From NCBI RefSeq assembly GCF_900155965.1, contig NZ_FTMG01000001.1:248001-312000 (forward strand): 64,000 nucleotides of DNA. The letters are read 5' to 3'. A program made the translations under genes and the position numbers. Positions 18,196-26,186 of this stretch are shown here, one piece after another (position 1 is the stretch's first letter; each line of letters begins with the position of its first letter). Source of the DNA: Mucilaginibacter lappiensis. Lineage in GTDB: Bacteria; Bacteroidota; Bacteroidia; Sphingobacteriales; Sphingobacteriaceae. Below the pieces are notes generated by a model. The model had not been told where the DNA came from, searched no databases, and was given only the letters and a program-made list of their open reading frames with translations.

Positions 18196-19256
18196 TAATG
18201 GATACCATTCAAAGCGACAACTACCCTATATATTTTAACAATAGCATTGACGAACTGGTTAGCTTTGTAAAAAAAGGAGCCTATTCTAAATTCTTTATTT
18301 TAACCGACGAAAATACAGGCGTTCATTGTTTGCCAATTGTAAAAAGTAAATTAGACGAGCTGGGTGACTACGACCTTATCGAGATAAACGCCGGCGAGGA
18401 GAGCAAGGATATTGATTTTTGCATTGGCGTATGGAAAATGCTGATAGATTTTGGTGCCGATCGTAAAAGTTTAATGATAAACCTTGGAGGTGGCGTTGTG
18501 ACCGATTTGGGGGGCTTTGCGGCATCAACATACAAAAGAGGAATTGATTTTGTGCATGTACCAACTACGCTGCTCTCACAAGTGGATGCCTCTGTAGGTG
18601 GTAAAACAGGTATCGATATTGATAGTATTAAAAACATCATAGGCACTTTTACTCAACCCAAAGCTGTATTTATTGAATACAACTTTTTGAAAACCCTTCC
18701 TCCACGACAAATACTTTCGGGCCTGGCCGAGATGCTTAAACATGGTCTGATAGCCGATGCTGCTTATTGGAATGAATTGAAATCAAGTGATCTGAAAAAA
18801 CCTACCGTTCAATTGGTTTATCGCTCTGTTGAGATAAAAAATGTGATCACTATTGAAGATCCTAAAGAGAAGGGTATCCGAAAAGCTTTAAATTTTGGCC
18901 ATACCATTGGTCATGCCGTTGAAACCAATTCCCTGATCAACGATAAAGATCCACTATCACATGGCGAGGCTATAGCTATTGGCATGATCTGCGAATCATA
19001 CCTTGCCTATAAAAAAACAGGATTAAGTGCTGAGGAATTAAGCGAAATCACTCACGTGTTCAGTGATCTTTATCCAAGATATACTATAGCCGAATCGAGC
19101 TTTGATAACTTGTTTGCTATCATGCAAAAGGATAAAAAGAATCAGGATAATAAAATAAATTGCACTCTGCTTACCAAAATTGGGCAATGTAATATTGATA
19201 ATATCTGTACAGAAGCCGAACTTCGTGAAAGTTTAATGTATTACATTAATTTGTAA
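18192..19256 (+). CDS. aroB: 3-dehydroquinate synthase
   Basis: Second step of the shikimate pathway: DAHP to 3-dehydroquinate, NAD and Zn/Co dependent, cytoplasmic. The 354 residues show the NAD loop NLGGGVVTDLGGFAAST, PTTLLSQVDASVGGKTGID, zinc-ligand Glu in EMLKHGLIAD and His motifs FGHTIGHAVE and SHGEAIAIGM. The start is either ATG 18192 (overlapping the S4 gene) or ATG 18198 (MDTIQSDNYP). The desaturase-like gene begins one base after the stop. The other chorismate genes are 3-6 kb downstream on the same strand. Confidence 0.97.
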   Translation: MIMDTIQSDNYPIYFNNSIDELVSFVKKGAYSKFFILTDENTGVHCLPIVKSKLDELGDYDLIEINAGEESKDIDFCIGVWKMLIDFGADRKSLMINLGGGVVTDLGGFAASTYKRGIDFVHVPTTLLSQVDASVGGKTGIDIDSIKNIIGTFTQPKAVFIEYNFLKTLPPRQILSGLAEMLKHGLIADAAYWNELKSSDLKKPTVQLVYRSVEIKNVITIEDPKEKGIRKALNFGHTIGHAVETNSLINDKDPLSHGEAIAIGMICESYLAYKKTGLSAEELSEITHVFSDLYPRYTIAESSFDNLFAIMQKDKKNQDNKINCTLLTKIGQCNIDNICTEAELRESLMYYINL

Positions 19257-19257
19257 A

Positions 19258-20181
19258 ATGTCTGAGTTAGATCCCCGAAATAAGGCCGCGCTGGTACTGA
19301 TGGGTTTGCTGGTTGTATTAACCCTTGTTGAAATGGGATTAAGCTACTGGGAAAATCGCAAGTACTATGAAAAACGCGATACATTTGTTAATATCTACCT
19401 TACCTCAATAGCGGTAGTTACCAATCTTATTGTTAAGACCAGTACTTTTTTCATGCTGAGTTTCGCCTATCAGTTCAGGCTTTTTCAAATACACAATGTC
19501 TTTCTGTATTGGTTTGTGCTGGTTGTGGTACAGGACTTTTTATACTGGGTGTTACACTACACCGGCCATTATTGCAGGCTCTTTTGGGCCATGCATGTGA
19601 CGCATCACTCATCAGAGCATTTTAATTTAACCACGGGTTTCCGGTCAACAGTTTTTGAGCCATTTTACCGTACTTTTTTTTATTTACCTCTGGCGCTGAT
19701 AGGTTTTAATGCAATTGATATTTTATATGCATACCTCATCACCCAGCTTTACGGAAACATAGTACATACGCAATATAAGGTAGCACTCCCTAAATGGTAC
19801 GGGTGGTTATTTGTAACACCGGCGCATCACCGGGTACATCACGCCTCGAATATTCCTTACCTTGATAAAAACATGGGTATGATGCTTATTATCTGGGACA
19901 GGCTATTTGGCACTTTCAGAGATGAGAATCTGCCAGAACCGGTTAAGTATGGCCTCACCAAACAGCCGGAAGATATGGGGCCCGTTAATATTATCTTTCA
20001 TGAGTGGAAAGCGCTGATTCATGATGTTAAACTTGCACCTGGTTTCAAAAACAAATTGGGCTATCTGTTAAACCCACCTGGCTGGAGCCATGATGGCAGT
20101 TCACAAACTGCCCGTGTGCTGCAAAGGGAATACGAAATACAGCAGCTCAGCCTGCCTGAAGAGCAGAAACATTCTGCTTAA
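19258..20181 (+). CDS. Sterol desaturase / fatty acid hydroxylase family membrane protein
   Basis: 307 residues with about four membrane segments. The eight-histidine di-iron cluster is intact: H100, H104 (HYTGH), H113, H116, H117 (HVTHH), and H190, H191, H194, H195 (AHHRVHH). Such enzymes hydroxylate or desaturate lipids using O2 at the membrane. The substrate is unknown; bacteria of this group carry several for membrane lipid modification. It starts one base after the aroB stop, so it is cotranscribed with aroB, an unexpected pairing for a shikimate gene. Confidence 0.92.
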   Translation: MSELDPRNKAALVLMGLLVVLTLVEMGLSYWENRKYYEKRDTFVNIYLTSIAVVTNLIVKTSTFFMLSFAYQFRLFQIHNVFLYWFVLVVVQDFLYWVLHYTGHYCRLFWAMHVTHHSSEHFNLTTGFRSTVFEPFYRTFFYLPLALIGFNAIDILYAYLITQLYGNIVHTQYKVALPKWYGWLFVTPAHHRVHHASNIPYLDKNMGMMLIIWDRLFGTFRDENLPEPVKYGLTKQPEDMGPVNIIFHEWKALIHDVKLAPGFKNKLGYLLNPPGWSHDGSSQTARVLQREYEIQQLSLPEEQKHSA

Positions 20182-20252
20182 TATAAATACCAACTATTTA
20201 GCTTGGATACTATATTTGGATACGGGCAAACTAATGCCTGTATGCTTACCTT

Positions 20253-20588
20253 ATGCCACAATTTGTATCAAAACTACAGCATAACACCTATGAAAAAGGT
20301 GAATTTTCTGACAAACAACCAAGAAATCTCGATGAAACCATCGATCTGATAAAAAACTTCCCATGGGATATTGAACGCCCGCTAACCGATATACAACTAA
20401 CAGGCCCATCTGTTACCATTCAGGATAATGAGCTGAACTATTTAAAACTGGGCTTATATTTTGGCGGCAAATTCTGTGTGTATTACCTGGATAAAGACAA
20501 TCACCTGTACGAATACCATGTGCCCGACTTAGATTCGGTCAGTAAGCTTATAGCAGACTTCTTTGCCTCAAATTTAGATCTTAAGTAG
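20253..20588 (+). CDS. Hypothetical protein, small, soluble
   Basis: 111 residues, no signal peptide and no membrane segment. I do not recognise a family. Features seen: an N-terminal charged stretch (KLQHNTYEKGEFSDKQPRN), DETIDLIKNFPWDIERPLT, then alternating beta-like segments (YLKLGLYFGGKFCVYYLDKDNHLYEYHV). The open frame, codon use like its neighbours and the intact Met start 71 bases after the desaturase gene support a real gene. Function unknown. Confidence 0.65.
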   Translation: MPQFVSKLQHNTYEKGEFSDKQPRNLDETIDLIKNFPWDIERPLTDIQLTGPSVTIQDNELNYLKLGLYFGGKFCVYYLDKDNHLYEYHVPDLDSVSKLIADFFASNLDLK

Positions 20589-20660
20589 TTTGAGAAACAT
20601 TTTTTTAATGTTGGTAACCGGGCACATTTTATCACCCAAAGCTTTGTTTATACATTAAGC

Positions 20661-21122
20661 ATGTGGAAGTTTGTCATCCTGATGGCCCTCTTTTTTATCT
20701 ACCTGTTTTTGATCTCATTATCCGTTTTCACCACTAAGTTTAATGATGGATCTTTATTCATAACCGGCTTAATGCTACTTTTATCCGGATCGTTCCTGAT
20801 TTATACATTATTCGTATACTTTAAAAACCGGCATCTATACCTGCAAATATCCAAAGGCAACGGCCAATTCTCTTTTGGCCTTGATGAACAGCATATCGTA
20901 ACGTATAATAAAAGTGATATCAAACAGATCCTATATTATGCAGGTAAAGGCAACAGCAGCCGTAATTTAACTGGTGAGGTAACAGTATATTTTAAAGATG
21001 GCAGTGATATTAAAATTCCCAATCTGCTCATTTCGGTTGTTGATCTCCTGGCAAAATTTAAAGACCATACAGACAATTATACTGTACCTGTTAATTTTAT
21101 AACCCAAAATATATTCCAATAG
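20661..21122 (+). CDS. Hypothetical membrane protein with PH-like soluble part
   Basis: 153 residues. Two hydrophobic segments (about 4-24 and 33-54) form an N-terminal membrane hairpin. The rest is a soluble beta-rich region with a single amphipathic helix at the end (SVVDLLAKFKDHTDN), an arrangement like bacterial PH-domain membrane proteins. I cannot assign a family firmly. It is the last gene before the aromatic leader region. Confidence 0.65.
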   Translation: MWKFVILMALFFIYLFLISLSVFTTKFNDGSLFITGLMLLLSGSFLIYTLFVYFKNRHLYLQISKGNGQFSFGLDEQHIVTYNKSDIKQILYYAGKGNSSRNLTGEVTVYFKDGSDIKIPNLLISVVDLLAKFKDHTDNYTVPVNFITQNIFQ

Positions 21123-21192
21123 CTGTAAAATCAATTTAAACAGAATAAAATTTGTTTCAATCCAACTATTTTACAAAAAATAAAATTTTCTA

Positions 21193-21222
21193 TTGACAAA
21201 AACATTTTTTACCGTACATTTA
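21193..21222 (+). promoter_or_regulatory. Candidate promoter of the pheA leader transcript
   Basis: TTG at 21193-21195 and TACATTTA at 21215-21222 approximate the Bacteroidota -33/-7 pair (TTTG and TAnnTTTG, last base A instead of G). The gap of 19 bases fits. Transcription would begin about 10-15 bases before the leader peptide ATG at 21242. Confidence 0.5.
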
Positions 21223-21241
21223 CAACGTAATAAAAAAACAA

Positions 21242-21307
21242 ATGAAATTTACAAGCGCATATTACTTCGGTTACTACTTTTACTTTAACAGTATGAGCCG
21301 GGACTAA
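21242..21307 (+). CDS. Tyr/Phe-rich leader peptide of the aromatic amino acid operon
   Basis: A 21-codon frame, ATG 21242 to TAA 21305, starting MKFTSAYYFGYYFYFN. Nine of codons 3-15 are Tyr (five) or Phe (four). It lies 78 bases before the prephenate dehydratase start and just ahead of a terminator whose 5' arm can pair with the end of the leader frame. This is the classic form of a transcription-attenuation leader: stalling at Tyr/Phe codons when charged tRNA is low would favour read-through. The reading is direct; the regulatory role is inference. Confidence 0.8.
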   Translation: MKFTSAYYFGYYFYFNSMSRD

Positions 21308-21369
21308 TATGTACTTAACACACACATAAAGAACTTAAAAAGTCCCGGCACAAAATGCCGGGACTTTTT
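21296..21369 (+). promoter_or_regulatory. Attenuator: competing antiterminator and terminator hairpins
   Basis: Segment A, AGCCGGGACT (21296-21305), lies in the last codons of the leader peptide. Segment B, AAAAAGTCCCGGC (21337-21349), is the left arm of the terminator; segment C, GCCGGGACTTTTT (21357-21369), is the right arm after a 7-base loop and ends in a T run. A and C carry the same sequence, so B can pair with either. B:C is a 13-bp perfect stem (terminator) and A:B a 9-10 bp antiterminator. A ribosome reaching the leader stop codon would cover A and leave B:C to form. Confidence 0.8.
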
Positions 21370-21384
21370 GCTTTAATAAAGTTT

Positions 21385-22287
21385 ATGAAGATAGAAAGAC
21401 CAAGAGTTGCAATCCAGGGAATACGCGCTTCTTTTCACGAAGAAGCGGCTTTACGCTATTTTGGAGAAAATACACAAACCATTGAATGTAACACATTTAA
21501 GCAGACTTTTGAGACTCTAAAAAACAGGGAGGCTGATTATGTGGTGATGGCTATTGAAAATAGCATTGCCGGAAGTATATTGCCCAATTATACCTTACTG
21601 CTTGATTATGGCTTCCCGGTAGTTGGCGAAATTTATCTGCCTATCCAATTACATTTAATGGCATTACCCGGTGTGAAATTCGAGGATATTAAATATGTGA
21701 CCTCCCATCCTATCGCTTTACGCCAGTGTGTTGATTTTTTTGATGAGTACCCTCATCTTAAAATAGTGGAAAGTAATGATACCGCGGCTTGTGCCAAACG
21801 TATCAGAGAGGAGCAATTAACTGATACTGTTGCTATTGCCAACGCACTTGCTGCTAAACTTTACGGACTGGATGTGCTGGAGCGTCGGATAGAATCCAAT
21901 AAAAAGAACTTTACCCGTTTCCTGATCCTTACCCACCATGATAACGTGGAAAAGAAGAGCTCCAATAAAGCTTCCCTCTGTTTTCAGGTTAGCAATAAAG
22001 TGGGAGCATTGGCCAAAGTGCTTAATATTTTTGCCGAAGAAGGTGTGAATATGAGCAAGATACAATCCATGCCCATTTTAGGTAAGCGCAATGAATATAA
22101 TTTTTACGTAGATATTGAATGGGACGAACCAAAACAATACGATGTATCCATAAGACAAATACTTAAATACACTCATAACTTTAACATACTTGGTGAATAT
22201 GAAAGGCATGACGATGAATTAGCAACTCCTAAACCTCAAAAAAACGACCGGATAAGAAAGTATATCAATATCCGCAGAAATATTTAA
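21385..22287 (+). CDS. pheA: Prephenate dehydratase
   Basis: Converts prephenate to phenylpyruvate, the committed step to phenylalanine. About 300 residues: the catalytic PDT domain (VAIQGIRASFHEEAA, then VMAIENSIAGSI, VTSHPIALRQC, and the catalytic NFTRFLIL with its TRF motif) and a C-terminal ACT domain (VGALAKVLNIFAEEGVNMSKIQSMP). GAL is kept, but the usual ESRP of the Phe site reads QSMP. The start is ATG 21385 (MKIERPRVAIQG); an in-frame upstream ATG at 21355 falls inside the terminator. It is the first gene after the attenuator, followed 86 bases later by the DAHP synthase gene. The tyrA and aminotransferase genes often found beside it are absent here. Confidence 0.95.
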   Translation: MKIERPRVAIQGIRASFHEEAALRYFGENTQTIECNTFKQTFETLKNREADYVVMAIENSIAGSILPNYTLLLDYGFPVVGEIYLPIQLHLMALPGVKFEDIKYVTSHPIALRQCVDFFDEYPHLKIVESNDTAACAKRIREEQLTDTVAIANALAAKLYGLDVLERRIESNKKNFTRFLILTHHDNVEKKSSNKASLCFQVSNKVGALAKVLNIFAEEGVNMSKIQSMPILGKRNEYNFYVDIEWDEPKQYDVSIRQILKYTHNFNILGEYERHDDELATPKPQKNDRIRKYINIRRNI

Positions 22288-22373
22288 GACCCTTAATTAA
22301 TAACTAAAGATTTAAACAAAATATAAAAACACACCGGTAAAAAAATTAAAATACCGGACAAATAACAAAAACG

Positions 22374-23501
22374 ATGAAACTGAATTTAAACATACAGCCG
22401 CTTCATACCTGGATCAAAACCGGAAAAGAACCATTGGTAATAGCAGGCCCATGCAGCGCCGAAACTGAAGATCAATTAGTGGCTACGGCTCATTTATTAG
22501 CTCAAACAGGTCGCATCTCTGCATTGCGTGCAGGTATCTGGAAACCACGTACCCGTCCGGGTGAGTTTGAAGGTATTGGCAGCATCGGTCTGGAATGGCT
22601 TAAACGCGCAAAAGAAGAAACCGGATTACCTACCGCTGTTGAAGTAGCGACAGCTAAACACGTAGAAGAAGCATTAAAAGCAGGTGTAGATATTTTATGG
22701 GTAGGTGCCCGTTCAACTGTTAACCCTTTTACCGTACAGGAAATAGCTGATGCCTTACGTGGTGTTGATGTTCCGGTAATGGTTAAAAACCCGGTAAATC
22801 CAGATCTTTCTTTATGGATTGGTGCTTTAGAGCGTATAAACAATGCAGGTATCACTAAACTGGCAGCTATACACCGTGGATTCTCATCTTACGAAAAATC
22901 AGCTTTCCGTAATGAGCCAATGTGGGATATCGCTATTAACTTAAAAACACTGGCTCCTGAGCTGCCGATTATTAACGACCCGAGCCATATTTCAGGCAAC
23001 CGTGATCTGATTGGTTACATATCGCAAAAAGCATTAGACCTTGACATGCAAGGCTTAATGATCGAGTCTCATATCGATCCAAGCGTAGCCTGGACAGATG
23101 CTAAACAACAAGTTACCCCTGCTGCCTTAGCCGATATTATTGATCACCTTGCTTTACGTAAACCAGAGATCCGTAATGCCGAACTAAACGACAAGCTTGC
23201 CGAACTACGTACCCAGATTGACAAAATTGACGACCTGGTTATCCAGAAAATTGCTGAACGTATGCAAATTGCAGAGAAGATTGGTAACTACAAAAAAGAC
23301 AACAATATTACCATTTTACAGGTAGGTCGTTGGGATGAGATCGTTCAGAAACGCACCAACTACGCAAAAGCATTAAAGTTAAGTCCTGAATTTACAGAGA
23401 AATTATTGGAGCTTTTACATAGCGAGTCGATCCGCAGACAAACCGAGATCATGAATATAAATGAGGCCGGACAAGCAGCAGAAAAACTTACCCACGTATA
23501 A
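22374..23501 (+). CDS. aroF: Bifunctional DAHP synthase / chorismate mutase (type II)
   Basis: 375 residues. Residues 1-265 are a KDO8P/DAHP-synthase-type TIM barrel (IAGPCSAETEDQLVATA, GIWKPRTRPGEFEGIG, MVKNPVNPD, IHRGFSSYEK, INDPSHISG). Residues about 275-360 form an AroQ helical chorismate mutase domain (LAELRTQIDKIDDLVIQKIAERM and the Lys/Glu-rich helices after it). The protein therefore starts the shikimate pathway and also makes prephenate for the adjacent pheA product. The AroQ fusion is commonly an allosteric sensor in this family. It lies 12 bases upstream of aroA. Confidence 0.96.
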   Translation: MKLNLNIQPLHTWIKTGKEPLVIAGPCSAETEDQLVATAHLLAQTGRISALRAGIWKPRTRPGEFEGIGSIGLEWLKRAKEETGLPTAVEVATAKHVEEALKAGVDILWVGARSTVNPFTVQEIADALRGVDVPVMVKNPVNPDLSLWIGALERINNAGITKLAAIHRGFSSYEKSAFRNEPMWDIAINLKTLAPELPIINDPSHISGNRDLIGYISQKALDLDMQGLMIESHIDPSVAWTDAKQQVTPAALADIIDHLALRKPEIRNAELNDKLAELRTQIDKIDDLVIQKIAERMQIAEKIGNYKKDNNITILQVGRWDEIVQKRTNYAKALKLSPEFTEKLLELLHSESIRRQTEIMNINEAGQAAEKLTHV

Positions 23502-23513
23502 TATCAAATACTG

Positions 23514-24803
23514 ATGCAAAACGTCATCCTGAAAAAAAGTAATAAGCAAATAAGCGGCACGGTAAATCTCACTGGCTCAAAAAGTGAGTGTAACCGTGCG
23601 CTAGTGATTGAGGCTTTAAGCAATGGTAAGGTTAAGGTAGAGAACGTATCTGATGCCGCCGACGCAGTATTGCTGGCGGGTATATTGCGGTCGGCAGTGG
23701 GCAGCGACCAGTTGGCTGCTGTCCATGGACCATCGACCATAGACCATGGACCACAAACCGTCGACATCGGCCCTGCCGGTACCGCCATGCGCTTTTTAAC
23801 CGCTTATTTTGCCATACAGGATAATGAAGTCATATTAACCGGCAGCCAAAGGATGAAAGAAAGACCAATAGGTATATTGGTTGATGCGCTGAGAGAGTTA
23901 GGTGCCCATATTGACTATGAAGAAAAAGAGAGATATCCCCCTATAAAGCTAAAAGGCAGTTTCGGGCAGCAAACTAGTAAGATCAGTATTAAAGGTAACA
24001 TCAGCAGTCAATATATTACCGCTTTGTTACTCATCGCTGCACGGCTGCCTTTTGGTTTGGAGCTACATATCGAAGGTGAGTTAACCTCGCGCCCTTATGT
24101 AGAAATGACGCTTGCCATGTTGGAAACAGCTGGTATACAGCACCAATGGCTAGATAACGTTATTTCCATAACCAATCAGGAGTTTACTACTACATCCATA
24201 CACGTTGAACCAGACTGGAGTGCGGCATCATACTGGTATGCTATAGCAGCACTGGCCGATCAGGCGGATTTGTTTTTGACAGGACTGACCCCGTATAGCT
24301 TACAGGGCGATAGCGTGATCACCGAGATCATGGCCAATTTTGGTATCACTTCGCAATTCAAAGATGGCGGTGTTCAGTTAATTAGGGAGAATAAACCCTT
24401 CAGCCACAAAATATTCGACCTGAAGGAATGTCCTGACCTGGCACAAACCATTATTGTGGTATGCGCAGCCTTAGGTCACGAAGCTGCATTCACTGGGCTG
24501 GAAACGCTAAAAATAAAGGAAACCGACCGTATTTTAGCTTTGCAGACCGAGTTGGCAAAAATGGGTGTAAAACTAATTGAGAACAACGAAGTATATCAAT
24601 TAGATTGCAGCGGAAAATTTATTCCGGATCGTATGTTTATCAATACCTATCATGATCACCGTATGGCTATGGCATTTGCACCGCTTGCCTTGATTATTCC
24701 GCAATTGGAATTTGAGAACGGGCCGGTAGTTGATAAATCATACCCAGCATTCTGGACCGACCTGGCCAAACTTGGCTTTGAGGTTCAGGAAGTGGAAGGA
24801 TAA
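23514..24803 (+). CDS. aroA: 3-phosphoshikimate 1-carboxyvinyltransferase (EPSP synthase) with repeat-derived insert
   Basis: Joins shikimate-3-phosphate and PEP, the sixth step of the pathway. 429 residues with the EPSP synthase landmarks: GSKSECNRALVIEAL, DIGPAGTAMRF, SQYITALLLIA, EPDWSAASYWYA, the CPDLAQTI loop, KIKETDRI and the HDHRMAMAFAPLA close. Residues 70-84 (VHGPSTIDHGPQTVD) are encoded by six head-to-tail copies of a 7-base unit (23723-23764) just before the conserved DIGPAGTAMRF and look like an in-frame insertion. It lies 12 bases after the preceding gene and 173 bases before aroC. Confidence 0.95.
   Translation: MQNVILKKSNKQISGTVNLTGSKSECNRALVIEALSNGKVKVENVSDAADAVLLAGILRSAVGSDQLAAVHGPSTIDHGPQTVDIGPAGTAMRFLTAYFAIQDNEVILTGSQRMKERPIGILVDALRELGAHIDYEEKERYPPIKLKGSFGQQTSKISIKGNISSQYITALLLIAARLPFGLELHIEGELTSRPYVEMTLAMLETAGIQHQWLDNVISITNQEFTTTSIHVEPDWSAASYWYAIAALADQADLFLTGLTPYSLQGDSVITEIMANFGITSQFKDGGVQLIRENKPFSHKIFDLKECPDLAQTIIVVCAALGHEAAFTGLETLKIKETDRILALQTELAKMGVKLIENNEVYQLDCSGKFIPDRMFINTYHDHRMAMAFAPLALIIPQLEFENGPVVDKSYPAFWTDLAKLGFEVQEVEG
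23723..23764 (+). repeat. Six tandem 7-bp units inside aroA
   Basis: Units CCATGGA, CCATCGA, CCATAGA, CCATGGA, CCACAAA, CCGTCGA. The first four fit CCATNGA exactly and the last two are degenerate. 42 bases equal 14 codons, so the frame is kept. Confidence 0.8.
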
Positions 24804-24826
24804 GGTAATGGTAAAATAACCAAACA

Positions 24827-24910
24827 CGTCGTTACGAGTGATAGTGTGGCAATCCCTTACATACAGAGCGGCTTTGCTAATTGGGGATTGCTTCGTACCT
24901 CGCAATGACG
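24827..24910. repeat. REP-like palindromic repeat, 'GTCATTGCGAGG' type (aroA-aroC gap)
   Basis: Arms CGTCGTTACGAG (left) and CTCGCAATGACG (right, ending 24910), with an inner GGCAATCCC/GGGGATTGC pair. Same family as the elements at 33517-33611 and 34419-34503. It sits inside the presumed operon, so it may influence expression of aroC relative to aroA. Confidence 0.65.
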
Positions 24911-24945
24911 GTTTAAATAAATAGATTTGCGGAAAAAGATCTCAA

Positions 24946-24972
24946 ATCTCATATCTAACATCTCATATCTAA
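24946..24972 (+). repeat. Two direct 13-bp repeats ahead of aroC
   Basis: ATCTCATATCTAA occurs at 24946-24958 and 24960-24972, a 14-base period, ending 4 bases before the aroC start codon. A third partial copy (ATCTCA) lies just upstream. Confidence 0.6.
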
Positions 24973-24976
24973 TACA

Positions 24977-26071
24977 ATGGCAGGCAACTCATTCGGGCAA
25001 ATATTCAGGATAACCACCTTTGGCGAATCGCACGGCGAGGCTATCGGGGTAATTATTGATGGGTGCCCCGCGCAACTACCAGTTGACCTGGATTACATTC
25101 AGGGCGAACTGGATAAACGCAAACCCGGTCAGTCAAAAATAACTACACAGCGTAAAGAAAGCGATAGTGTTAAAATACTTTCAGGCGTATTTGAAGGTAA
25201 AACTACAGGTACACCCATAGCTATGCTGATCCCTAATGAGGATCAGCGCTCCAAAGACTATAGTCATAATGTGGACGTATTTCGTCCCTCCCATGCCGAC
25301 TATACTTACCAAACAAAATATGGTATCCGTGATCATCGCGGAGGTGGCCGTTCGTCAGCCCGCGAAACCGCTGCACGTGTTGCAGCCGGGGCTTTAGCCA
25401 AGCTTTTACTAAAAAGCCAGGGCATCGAGATTGCGGCCCATGTAAGCAGCGTGGGCACTATCAACGCCCCAAATGTGAGCATTGATAGCGTACAGGAGTT
25501 TATTGACGAACGCGAAAAAAACATTGTACGCTGCGCTGATCCCGCCACTGCCGAAGAAATGATCGCCTTTATCGACAGTGTGCGTAAAGACGGCGATACC
25601 GTTGGCGGCAAAATCAGCTGTCATATAAAAAATTGCCCTGTAGGCCTCGGTGAGCCCGTATTTGACAAGCTTCATGCCGATCTGGGTAAGGCCATGCTGA
25701 GCATTAACGCAGTTCACGGCTTTGAGTTCGGATCAGGTTTTGCCGGCAGCGAAATGCGCGGATCAGAACATAACGACATCTTTGTAAAATCGCATTTAGG
25801 CGATGTAAGTACCATTACTAACTTCTCTGGCGGTATACAAGGTGGTATCAGTAACGGCATGCCTATTGAGTTTAAAGTAGCCTTTAAACCGGTGGCTACC
25901 ATTATGAAAAGCCAAGCCACTATTGATAGTGAAGGCAATGCCGCCGAAATATCGGGCAAAGGCCGTCATGACCCTTGTGTGGTACCTCGCGCCGTACCCA
26001 TTGTTGAAGCTATGGCCGCACTGGTCTTAGCCGATCATTGGCTCAGGAACCGAAACTCTATTTTAAGTTGA
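24977..26071 (+). CDS. aroC: Chorismate synthase
   Basis: Last step of the shikimate pathway: EPSP to chorismate, using reduced FMN. 364 residues with the three family signatures: [16 protein letters not shown] (N-term, catalytic His), [24 protein letters not shown] (mid) and [18 protein letters not shown] (C-term). The ATG is placed directly after the short direct repeats. It is followed by a strong terminator, which ends the aromatic operon. Confidence 0.97.
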   Translation: MAGNSFGQIFRITTFGESHGEAIGVIIDGCPAQLPVDLDYIQGELDKRKPGQSKITTQRKESDSVKILSGVFEGKTTGTPIAMLIPNEDQRSKDYSHNVDVFRPSHADYTYQTKYGIRDHRGGGRSSARETAARVAAGALAKLLLKSQGIEIAAHVSSVGTINAPNVSIDSVQEFIDEREKNIVRCADPATAEEMIAFIDSVRKDGDTVGGKISCHIKNCPVGLGEPVFDKLHADLGKAMLSINAVHGFEFGSGFAGSEMRGSEHNDIFVKSHLGDVSTITNFSGGIQGGISNGMPIEFKVAFKPVATIMKSQATIDSEGNAAEISGKGRHDPCVVPRAVPIVEAMAALVLADHWLRNRNSILS

Positions 26072-26114
26072 AAGCGCAAGGCACAAAGCCTTAAGCTATT
26101 TAATAGTTTTTCAT

Positions 26115-26147
26115 AAAAGCCCAAAGCCAAAAAAGCTTTGGGCTTTT
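26115..26147 (+). terminator. Terminator after aroC
   Basis: Perfect 13-bp stem AAAAGCCCAAAGC (26115-26127) / GCTTTGGGCTTTT (26135-26147), loop CAAAAAA, 44 bases after the aroC stop. Confidence 0.85.
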
Positions 26148-26171
26148 CGCTTTAAGCTTTCTGCTTATAAT

Positions 26172-26179
26172 TATCTTTG
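26172..26179 (+). promoter_or_regulatory. Candidate -7 box of the MFS gene
   Basis: TATCTTTG fits TAnnTTTG, 7 bases before ATG 26187. No clear -33 element at the right distance. Confidence 0.4.
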
Positions 26180-26186
26180 TAAACCT

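Noticed and set aside
21355..21384. ATG 21355 as the prephenate dehydratase start
   Set aside because: It lies within the terminator hairpin of the attenuator and adds ten non-conserved residues.
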